The translations under genes and the position numbers were made by a program. The notes beneath the pieces were generated by a model. That model did not search any database and was not told the origin of the DNA. It was given only the letters and a program-made list of their open reading frames with translations. Positions 19,449 through 27,956 of a DNA stretch of 64,000 nucleotides are shown here, piece after piece. The stretch is from NCBI GenBank assembly GCA_026418195.1, contig JAOABU010000037.1:1-64000 (forward strand), given 5' to 3'. The number at the start of each line of letters is the position of its first letter. The first letter of the stretch is position 1. The DNA is from Spirochaetota bacterium (GTDB lineage: Bacteria > Spirochaetota > Spirochaetia > DTKZ01).

Positions 19449-22397
19449 ATGCCATCCAAAAAGTTTGTTCTGAAAGGGACCATCACGATCCTGACCCGAA
19501 ACAATTATTTAGAGGGAGTCCTTCAATTTAAACCCGGAACCGAGGCCATTCAGTTGGACGTTCAGGACTTAATGGCTCTTCTTTTCGAGAATGGGATTAA
19601 AGAAGGAATCTCACCTCAGAGTTTGGAAAAGATCCTAAAGCAACTGGAAAAGGCTACCCAATCCGAAGAATACGTTGTAGCCAAGGGCATCCCTCCTCAG
19701 AACCCACAACCCGAGAAGCCGGTATGGCAAAATCTACCTATTCCTGAACCTCTCCAGAAGGACGCCCAGACTGCCCTTTCAATAGCCGGAGTTCCTGTGA
19801 TCACGCAGGAGAAGGTTGAACGGGTAAAAGTAGAAAAGGTAGTCGAAAAGAAACCATCCCTCCCCTTCTTGCCCCCTAAGAAGGAGACGGTCACTGCTTT
19901 TGAGAAGAAGGTAGTTCAAGAACGGGTCTACGTAGATCCCAAGGTTTTGGGAGTAGGATACGTGAAAGCAGGGGAAAAAGTGGCTCTGATAGAACCCATG
20001 CAGGAGGGAATACCTGGCAAAGGAGTAAATGGAGCTACCATCCCCTTTGAACCGTTAATCGAACCCTACGTGTATGCAGGAAGGGGAATCGAGAAAAAAA
20101 ATGGGGAATTGATTGCCCAACAAACTGGGTTCGTTCGGTGGGGAAAGAACTGGGCAGAAATCATTCCCTTTCAATCCCACACCTGGGAAGTTACTCTCTC
20201 CAACGACAAAGCGACCTGCTATCTCAATTTCACTCCAGGGAACCGGGAAGCTACCTTACCTTCGCCAGAAGAGATCCTATCAGCTGCCGAAAAACTTCCT
20301 TATCCCCGAGAACTCCTTATCCCTTCCGATGAGATGGATGCCCTCCTTAGGCAAATCCTTTCCTTCGGTAAACCTGTACAGAACATTCCCATCAGTCAAT
20401 CAGCCGATGCCAAGGCAGAGATCCGTGTGACTGAGGACAAATTGAAGGCTTTCCTTTACTTGAGAAAAGGAAGGGGAAAGGGGAAACCCCTTTCCTTGAA
20501 GGAAATAGGAACCCTCATCAAGAATAGCAATCTCAAAGGACTGAACTTCGAAAAAATCAAGACCGATATCCTGGCCTTTTATCAGGGGCCTTCCATTGAG
20601 CTTACGGATTATCTTCTCTGTGAAGGGAAACCGCCTACTCAGGGACCCGACCGGAAATTCGAGTGGTCAGTACAGTTCTTTGAACCGAAAAAGTGGGAAG
20701 AACTGAAAAAAGCTGCTCTCCATCGTCCCCAAGCCCTAAGCGCTATTCCCTCTATTTCTGCGTTCCCCCTGGAAATGGTTCAAGAAGCAGGGCCAGTGGT
20801 GAAGGACCAACGGGTGCTGGTTCTCAGCCCCATGATCCCTGGTCAACCCGGGATAGATGTATACGGGAACTCCATCCCAGGGATTCCGGGAAAGGATCCC
20901 AGCCTCATTCTATATGAAAACTTGGAGAAAAAGCAGAACGTAATCATTGCCTCTGTGGATGGGATCCTGGAAAAACGGACAACGGAGGAAGGGATCTACC
21001 TCCGAGTGCGTCCGCACAAGGATGGAGAGGTGAAGGTTACTCTTTCGCCCAATCGAATGGAAGCCTTCCTTACCCTCATGCCTTCCGAAGGAACGGGTAA
21101 ACCTATCACTGCAGAATGGGTTCGAGAAGCGATCGAACAGTCGGGAATTGTGAAGGGGCTGCGGGAGGACTTGATTCTTGATGCTCTGGAACGGGTACAG
21201 AAGGGAAAACCAGTAGTGGAACTCCCCATCGCCTTTGGTCAGCTCCCCCAAGAGGGAGGGGCGAATCAGATCAAGTTCCTCATCAAACTAGCCAGTCAGG
21301 AAAAGGTTACTATCCGAAGCGATGGTTCCGCTGACTATAAGAACCGGGACCTCATTACCACGGTAAAAGCAGGAGACCTCATTGCCGAAGTGCTCCCTCC
21401 CGATACCCCCCCACAGGATGGCTGGGACGTTACAGGAAAACCCATCCCAGCCAAAGCTCCTACCCCATTCAACCTGGAAATCGGGCCTGGGATCCGAACA
21501 GAGGAACGGGATGGCAAGAATATACTGATCGCGGAAACAAGCGGTGAACTCCTCTACGATAAAAAGCGGATCCTTATCCAAGAATCCCATATCATCAAAG
21601 GGAATATCGATCTAAGTACAGGTAACGTTAAGTTCCCCGGCTCGGTCGTAATTTCGGGTTCTGTCCTATCAGGGTTCTATGTGATGGCCCAGGGGGACAT
21701 CAAGATAGGCGAAGGGGTAGAAGCAGCTCTTCTTTCCGCAGATGGCTCCATTTACGTCCAACAGGGGGTGAAGGGTGCAGGCAAAGCGGTGCTCCGTACA
21801 AAAAAAAATGTATACGCCTCCTTTCTAGAACAAACCATCGTTTTAGCAGTAGGAGACGTGAAGGTAAAGAATGCTTGCCTCCGATGTACCATTAAAAGTA
21901 ATGGGAAGGTGGAATTGATTTCGGATAAAGGGTTTCTCATTGGAGGAACTGTCAAAGCCCGGTATGGGGTTTCTGCTGCAGGGCTCGGAACGGACAAAGG
22001 GGTACATACGGAGATCAGCTTCGGACAGGACTACCTCGTAGCGGATCAGATCGAACTGGCAGAAAAAGAGATGAAAAAACTCAACGAAGCGAAAACTCGG
22101 TTGGATACCCTGATCCACCAGTGTGAAAAATCTGGTGATAGAAAAAACCTGGACCATTACCGAAAGGAAAAACTGAAAACTCTAAAGCTGATCGAATCGT
22201 TGTCCTTGAAGCTATTCACCCTGCGGGAAAAGTTTGAGGAACATTTTCCTTCCCAGATCGTGGTACGGGGTACTGTATACCCGGGAGTAGTGATCGAGAG
22301 CCACGGAAGGTACCATGAGTTCACAACTCCCAAGAAAAATATTAAAATCCAGTTTGATCAGTCAACCGGTCGGATTACCGAATCCCCCCTCGAATAG
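19449..22397 (+). CDS. FapA/DUF342-family polymer-forming protein with tandem modules
   Basis: Repeated modules (VALIEPMQEGIPGKGVNGATIP; VLVLSPMIPGQPGIDVYGNSIPG; IAEVLPPDTPPQDGWDVTGKPIP) plus beta-helix region (GNIDLSTGNVKFPGSVVISGSVLSGFYVMAQGDIKIGEGVE) and C-term coiled coil. Confidence 0.85.
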   Translation: MPSKKFVLKGTITILTRNNYLEGVLQFKPGTEAIQLDVQDLMALLFENGIKEGISPQSLEKILKQLEKATQSEEYVVAKGIPPQNPQPEKPVWQNLPIPEPLQKDAQTALSIAGVPVITQEKVERVKVEKVVEKKPSLPFLPPKKETVTAFEKKVVQERVYVDPKVLGVGYVKAGEKVALIEPMQEGIPGKGVNGATIPFEPLIEPYVYAGRGIEKKNGELIAQQTGFVRWGKNWAEIIPFQSHTWEVTLSNDKATCYLNFTPGNREATLPSPEEILSAAEKLPYPRELLIPSDEMDALLRQILSFGKPVQNIPISQSADAKAEIRVTEDKLKAFLYLRKGRGKGKPLSLKEIGTLIKNSNLKGLNFEKIKTDILAFYQGPSIELTDYLLCEGKPPTQGPDRKFEWSVQFFEPKKWEELKKAALHRPQALSAIPSISAFPLEMVQEAGPVVKDQRVLVLSPMIPGQPGIDVYGNSIPGIPGKDPSLILYENLEKKQNVIIASVDGILEKRTTEEGIYLRVRPHKDGEVKVTLSPNRMEAFLTLMPSEGTGKPITAEWVREAIEQSGIVKGLREDLILDALERVQKGKPVVELPIAFGQLPQEGGANQIKFLIKLASQEKVTIRSDGSADYKNRDLITTVKAGDLIAEVLPPDTPPQDGWDVTGKPIPAKAPTPFNLEIGPGIRTEERDGKNILIAETSGELLYDKKRILIQESHIIKGNIDLSTGNVKFPGSVVISGSVLSGFYVMAQGDIKIGEGVEAALLSADGSIYVQQGVKGAGKAVLRTKKNVYASFLEQTIVLAVGDVKVKNACLRCTIKSNGKVELISDKGFLIGGTVKARYGVSAAGLGTDKGVHTEISFGQDYLVADQIELAEKEMKKLNEAKTRLDTLIHQCEKSGDRKNLDHYRKEKLKTLKLIESLSLKLFTLREKFEEHFPSQIVVRGTVYPGVVIESHGRYHEFTTPKKNIKIQFDQSTGRITESPLE

Positions 22398-22409
22398 GAG
22401 GCAATCTCG

Positions 22410-23438
22410 ATGAATCCCCTGATGCTTCTATATATCCCTTACCCGTCTTGGTTAAAACCAGAAATCATCCCCGGTTTACCTTTTCGATGGTACGGGCTTA
22501 TGTACTTGGTAGCCTTCAGTCTTGCTTACCTCCTAATGAAGATTCAGATACGGGAAGAAAAACTTTCAATTTCCAACGAAGATTTCACCAATCTCTTTTT
22601 CTGGGCCATTGTAGGTCTTCTTGTGGGAGCACGAATCCTCGCTGCCTTTCTATACGACCCTTCTGGCCGATACCTCCGGAACCCTCTTCTTGTATTCTGG
22701 CCCTTCGACGAAAAGTTCCGCTTCGTAGGTTTACAGGGCATGAGTTACCATGGGGGATTGATCGGAGCAGTGATCGCTATCGTGATCTATTGCCGGAAAA
22801 AGGGGTTGTCTATCCTAGAGTGGGGGGATCGGGTCGTAGCTGCCGTGCCTCTAGGGTACACGTTTGGTCGGTTGGGGAATTTCATCAATGGAGAACTGTA
22901 TGGACGGATTACCGCATCCCCCATTGGGATGCTCTTTCCCCATGCAGAGAAGGTATCCCTCCGGGATCCTCGTCTTCAAGCTATTGCTCAGAAAGCCGGA
23001 ATCGAGTTCTCTTCTCCCCTTACCTTGGTAAATCTTCCACGGCACCCGTCCCAACTTTACGAAGCTTTCTTTGAAGGGATCTTTCTATGGGCCATTCTCT
23101 GGTTCGTCTTTCGGAAAAGAAAACCCTTTCCCGGTTTTCTTATTGGTGCATACGTAATCGGATACGGGGTGGTACGGTTCTTCATCGAATATTTTCGGCA
23201 ACCCGATCCAGACTTAGGTTTCGTGATCCGTCTTTCCTCTCTGGACAATCCCCCATACCTGCTGCTTACCCCATGGAACTTTTCCACCGGCCAAGTACTC
23301 TGCTTCCTCATGATCTTGAGCGGAAGTGTCCTCCTGTTCCTGTTCTCTCGTTACCACCGAAAGACTCGATTCCGAACTACGCAATCCCCTTCTATCTCAA
23401 AGGTGAACCTTCGCAAACTCCGCAAACGACTCAAATAG
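22410..23438 (+). CDS. lgt: Prolipoprotein diacylglyceryl transferase
   Basis: FRWYGLMYLVAF, GMSYHGGLIGA, GRLGNFINGELYGR, RHPSQLYEAFFEG, FFIEYFRQPD. Confidence 0.94.
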   Translation: MNPLMLLYIPYPSWLKPEIIPGLPFRWYGLMYLVAFSLAYLLMKIQIREEKLSISNEDFTNLFFWAIVGLLVGARILAAFLYDPSGRYLRNPLLVFWPFDEKFRFVGLQGMSYHGGLIGAVIAIVIYCRKKGLSILEWGDRVVAAVPLGYTFGRLGNFINGELYGRITASPIGMLFPHAEKVSLRDPRLQAIAQKAGIEFSSPLTLVNLPRHPSQLYEAFFEGIFLWAILWFVFRKRKPFPGFLIGAYVIGYGVVRFFIEYFRQPDPDLGFVIRLSSLDNPPYLLLTPWNFSTGQVLCFLMILSGSVLLFLFSRYHRKTRFRTTQSPSISKVNLRKLRKRLK

Positions 23439-23447
23439 GAAAACACG

Positions 23448-26400
23448 ATGGAACTCTGGATTGGTCTTGATATCGGTTCTACCACAGTAAAAGCAGTAGT
23501 TCTGGAAGCCGAGGGCTCCCAACCCCTTTTCTCCACTTACTTAAGACACAACGCTCGACAGATGGAAACTGCCACTTCAGTACTGAAAGATATTTTTAAT
23601 CGGTTTCCATACCATCAGTTTCGACTGGCCGTGTGCGGGAGCGGGGGACGAACCCTGGCAAACCTCGTCCATGGATTCTATATCCAAGAAGTGGTGGCCA
23701 ATTCCATCGCTGTAAAGCGGTTTTATCCCCAAACTCGGGTAGCAGTGGAATTGGGTGGCCAAGACGCAAAAATCGTATTCTTTTACCACGACGAAAAGAC
23801 TGGACAGATCACGGCCGGTGACATGCGGATGAACGGAAGTTGCGCAGGAGGAACCGGAGCTTTCATCGATGAGGTGGCGCACTTATTGAAAATCCCGGTA
23901 GAAGAGTTCGATTCCTTCGCATCCCGGGGAACCCATGTGTACGATATTTCCGGTCGTTGTGGTGTATTTGCCAAAACGGATATCCAGCCCCTGTTGAACC
24001 AGGGAGCCAGTCGAGAAGACATCGCCCTATCAGCCCTCCATGCCATAGCCAAGCAGACCATCGGTGGATTGGCCCAAGGTTTAGAGTTTCGGCCGCCCCT
24101 ACTTTTCGAAGGAGGTCCCCTCACCTTTAACCCGACTCTGATCCGGGTATTCGGTGAACGATTGGGGTTGGCTTCCCATGATCTCATTCGACCCGAGCGT
24201 CCCGAGATTTTTGTCGCGTTAGGAACCGCCCTCTCTATTGGAACCTTGTTTCGGGGCTACGCTTCGGAGTTCCTACCTTCCCAGGCACTGGAAGTCCTTT
24301 CTTCCTTTCAGAAAACCTTGCAGGAGGGTCCATCCTCTGGTGCTAGAAGCTTCTTCTTCTCCAAGTCAGAGCGGGAATCTTTTCAGGATCGGCATCGGCT
24401 TCCTCCCCTACCTGCCCTGGAAAAGTACTTAGCCTCAAAGGTATCCATGACGGATAGCCAACCCCTATATCTCTCTGCCTACCTGGGAATCGATGCTGGG
24501 TCCACGACGACCAAGTTTGTTCTGATGGATGAAGAGGAGACCCTCATAGAAAGCTTCTATGCCAGCAACAAGGGAGATCCCCTACAGGTCATGCAAAAGG
24601 CCCTACTGGATCTTTACGAACGGTGCCACCGATTGGGTGTAAACCTACAGATTCGCGCGGCAGGAACTACGGGGTATGGGGAGAACCTCTTTGCCAAAGC
24701 CTTCGGTGCTGATTTCCATACTGTAGAAACGGTTGCCCATGCGAAGGCAGCTCGCAAGTACGTACCCGATGCCACCTATATCCTCGATATCGGTGGCCAG
24801 GATATGAAGGCCATCTCCCTATCCGATGGGATTGTCACCGGTATCATTCTAAACGAAGCTTGCTCTGCCGGGTGCGGATCCTTTCTCGAGAACTTTGCCC
24901 AATCCCTCGGCATCCCGGTATCCGAAATTGCCGAAGCAGCCTTCAGTTCCAAGAATCCCGCAGAGTTAGGAAGCCGATGTACCGTGTTCATGAATAGTAC
25001 GATTATCACTGAACAGAAGAATGGGAAAAGCCCTCAAGACATTATGGCTGGGCTCTGCCGTTCCATTATCGAGAACGTATTCACCAAAGTGATCCGGATC
25101 TCGAACCTTTCTGCCTTAGGGGAAACGTTGGTAGTGCAGGGGGGTACCTTTAAGAACGATGCGGTCCTACGAGCTTTGGAACAGTACACAGGGAAAAAGG
25201 TAGTCCGTGCTCCCTATCCAGGAGAAATGGGAGCCATTGGCATCGCTCTTCTTACCCGTGAGTTTGTTCAAGAAACAGAAAAGAAAACACGTACTCCTTT
25301 CCACTCTACCTTTATCGGATTCGAAGGATTACAGAGATTCTCGTACACCCGGGAATCTCAGGTAACCTGCCCCTTCTGCATGAACAACTGTAACCGTACC
25401 GTGATCCGTTTTTCCAACGGCAGTACCTACATAACTGGCAACCGGTGCGAACGGGGAGAGGTGCTAGGAGAGCCAAGCGCCGAAGAGGTGAAAACTCGAC
25501 TGAAAGAAGCGAGTCGGAAACTTCAGGAAGTACCCGATCTGTTCCGAAAGAGGGAAGAACTGTTATTCCAGGAGTACCCGGTGACTCCGCTCGAGAAGCC
25601 TAAATCCATCACCATCGGAATCCCTCGAGCCCTCGAGTTTTGGAATAGCTTTCCGTTCTGGAAAACTTTCTGGACTGCCCTTGGGTTCCGGGTTGTACTC
25701 TCAGACAAGAGCTCTAGACGTCTCTTTGAAGAGGGTCTTCCCTATGTCACCTCTGACACCGTATGCTTCCCCGCAAAACTCGTCCATGGACATATCCATT
25801 CCCTCATCGAAAAAAGGGTAGACCGAATCTTTATGCCTTCGATCATCCGCATGCCCTCGGAGAATACCGCTTCCACCAGTGATCATGTTTGTGCCGTAGT
25901 GAAGGGATACCCCTTGGTAGTTCGATACAGCGATGACCCTACCCGGAGATGGAAGGTCCCCTACGATGTACCCCTGTTTCATTGGTTCGATCCGAAAAGC
26001 CGGGACATTCAGATCACCGAGTACATGCAGAGAACCTTCGGGATCCCCTCCAGCCTCATTCGAGAAGCGATTCGACAGGGTGACCAAGCTATGCGCATCT
26101 TCCTCGATACCCTTCAGTCGGAAGGGAGGATCCTGCTGGAACGCTGCCAGAAGGAACGGACCTTCGCCGTGGTGTTAGCAGGTCGCCCATACCATTCGGA
26201 TCCCCTAGTGAACCATGATCTTTCCCGGTACTTCACTCGCTTAGGAGTTCCCGTGCTTCCCCTCGAGGCTATACCCGGATTATGGGAAACCGATCTTTCC
26301 CGGGTTCGGGTGGAAGTCACGAACAATTTCCATGCTCGTATGCTCTCCGGCGCTATTCGGGCCGCTCAAGTACCGGAACTCGAATACGTTCAGATCGTGA

Positions 26401-27956
26401 GTTTCGGCTGTGGTCACGATGCCATTCTTACGGATGAAATCATCCGGTTGATGAAGGAGATATCCCGGAAGGATCCTTTGATTTTAAAGCTAGACGAAGG
26501 GGATGCAATAGGGCCCTTGTCTCTTCGAGTAAAATCCTTCATCGAAACCATTCGGACCCGCCGGAAAGCCCATCTTTCTATGGCTCCTCGGGAATTACCG
26601 GATCCCTACCCCGTCAAGTTCATCCGTAGCCATTGGAAGACGAAGACGATCCTCGTTCCCAACGTATCGAGAGCGTTCTGCCGAATCGCTACGGCTGCCA
26701 TCCGAAAGCAAGGGTTCCGGGTAGAACCTCTACCCTTGGGGGGCCGGGAAGCCATAAAATTAGGGAAACAATTCGTCCATAACGACATCTGCTTTCCTGC
26801 CCAGATGAACATTGGAGAATGCCTGGCAGCCCTCCAGAGCGGACAGTTCAACCCGGACACGGTGGTACTAGGTTTAGCCAAGTACCAGTGCGATTGTCGG
26901 TTAGCTCACTATGCTGCCCTCGCTCGAAAGGCACTGGATGAAGCAGGCTACCCACAGGTTCCCATCATCACCACCGACAAGTTGGACACCCGGAACATGT
27001 ATCCGGGTTTCAAGCTAGGAACGGGTTTCGAGATCCGGATGCTCTGGGGACTTGTGATGATGGATATTCTGGAAGAGCTCCGAAGAAAGATCCGACCCTA
27101 CGAACAGAACAAAGGGGAAACCGATCGGATATTCTCCCATGCGATCGAAGGGATCGCACTGGGGCTGGAACAGAGTATTCGACGCGCGATCCGAGCCTTT
27201 AAAGATGGGATCGATTCCTTTTGTCGTATTTCGTACGATCGCTCAAGAACAAGACCCCGGGTGTTCATCATTGGGGAATACCTGTTGAACTACCATCCAG
27301 GTTCCAACTTCTACGTGGAAGAATACCTGGAAAAGCACGGGATGGAAGTAATCCTTCCCCGAATGGCCGATGTGTTCCGCCGGGACTACCTCCGAAAGAT
27401 CAGCGAAATGCGGGACTTCCATGTACGGTATCCCTTCCTGGAAGGAATCGCCTCCTACGTTACAGAAGGACTTTTCGATTATGCCCTGGATACACTTGAA
27501 GCGATCGCTCGAAAACACCCCCTCTACCAACCCTCTACACGGCTCCCCGAGATCGCCGCTCATACGGACCCCATCATGCATCGAACGTTCACTTCGGGAG
27601 AAGGTTGGCTCATTCCGGGTGAAATCCTGCACTATGCCTCCAAAGGAGTGAAAGCCTTCGTGGTGCTTCAGCCCTTCGGGTGTCTGCCCAACCATATCTG
27701 TGGCCGGGGGGTGATGAAACGGCTTAAGGAAGAGTATCCGGACATTCAGATTCTGCCCCTCGACTACGATCCTGATACCAGCTTTGCCAATATCGAGAAT
27801 CGCCTTCAGATGTTGATCATGAATACCCGACAATCGGAATTATCAGGAACGCCGAGTCCTTCTGGAAACCGGTCTTCATCCCAGAAGACCTCCGAGGAAA
27901 CACCTATGGTAACCCCTAGCGGGGGAACTAGAAGTCTTCCTCCACACCGTCAATAG
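23448..27956 (+). CDS. Acyl-CoA dehydratase activase-related protein (double BadF/BcrAD ATPase + HgdB-like/DUF2229 region)
   Basis: Two ASKHA ATPase domains (GLDIGSTTVKAVV...VELGGQDAKI; GIDAGSTTTKFVL...LDIGGQDMKA), each with a GSCAGGTGAF/ACSAGCGSFLE motif; CPFCMNNCNRT; C-terminal CoA-dehydratase-like region. Confidence 0.88.
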   Translation: MELWIGLDIGSTTVKAVVLEAEGSQPLFSTYLRHNARQMETATSVLKDIFNRFPYHQFRLAVCGSGGRTLANLVHGFYIQEVVANSIAVKRFYPQTRVAVELGGQDAKIVFFYHDEKTGQITAGDMRMNGSCAGGTGAFIDEVAHLLKIPVEEFDSFASRGTHVYDISGRCGVFAKTDIQPLLNQGASREDIALSALHAIAKQTIGGLAQGLEFRPPLLFEGGPLTFNPTLIRVFGERLGLASHDLIRPERPEIFVALGTALSIGTLFRGYASEFLPSQALEVLSSFQKTLQEGPSSGARSFFFSKSERESFQDRHRLPPLPALEKYLASKVSMTDSQPLYLSAYLGIDAGSTTTKFVLMDEEETLIESFYASNKGDPLQVMQKALLDLYERCHRLGVNLQIRAAGTTGYGENLFAKAFGADFHTVETVAHAKAARKYVPDATYILDIGGQDMKAISLSDGIVTGIILNEACSAGCGSFLENFAQSLGIPVSEIAEAAFSSKNPAELGSRCTVFMNSTIITEQKNGKSPQDIMAGLCRSIIENVFTKVIRISNLSALGETLVVQGGTFKNDAVLRALEQYTGKKVVRAPYPGEMGAIGIALLTREFVQETEKKTRTPFHSTFIGFEGLQRFSYTRESQVTCPFCMNNCNRTVIRFSNGSTYITGNRCERGEVLGEPSAEEVKTRLKEASRKLQEVPDLFRKREELLFQEYPVTPLEKPKSITIGIPRALEFWNSFPFWKTFWTALGFRVVLSDKSSRRLFEEGLPYVTSDTVCFPAKLVHGHIHSLIEKRVDRIFMPSIIRMPSENTASTSDHVCAVVKGYPLVVRYSDDPTRRWKVPYDVPLFHWFDPKSRDIQITEYMQRTFGIPSSLIREAIRQGDQAMRIFLDTLQSEGRILLERCQKERTFAVVLAGRPYHSDPLVNHDLSRYFTRLGVPVLPLEAIPGLWETDLSRVRVEVTNNFHARMLSGAIRAAQVPELEYVQIVSFGCGHDAILTDEIIRLMKEISRKDPLILKLDEGDAIGPLSLRVKSFIETIRTRRKAHLSMAPRELPDPYPVKFIRSHWKTKTILVPNVSRAFCRIATAAIRKQGFRVEPLPLGGREAIKLGKQFVHNDICFPAQMNIGECLAALQSGQFNPDTVVLGLAKYQCDCRLAHYAALARKALDEAGYPQVPIITTDKLDTRNMYPGFKLGTGFEIRMLWGLVMMDILEELRRKIRPYEQNKGETDRIFSHAIEGIALGLEQSIRRAIRAFKDGIDSFCRISYDRSRTRPRVFIIGEYLLNYHPGSNFYVEEYLEKHGMEVILPRMADVFRRDYLRKISEMRDFHVRYPFLEGIASYVTEGLFDYALDTLEAIARKHPLYQPSTRLPEIAAHTDPIMHRTFTSGEGWLIPGEILHYASKGVKAFVVLQPFGCLPNHICGRGVMKRLKEEYPDIQILPLDYDPDTSFANIENRLQMLIMNTRQSELSGTPSPSGNRSSSQKTSEETPMVTPSGGTRSLPPHRQ

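Noticed and set aside
22448-23074. 208-aa plus-strand ORF inside lgt
   Set aside because: Out-of-frame shadow of lgt; Ser/Arg/Pro-rich translation.
27243-27833. 196-aa minus-strand ORF inside the activase gene
   Set aside because: Antisense to a strongly supported 1502-aa coding region; no recognisable family.
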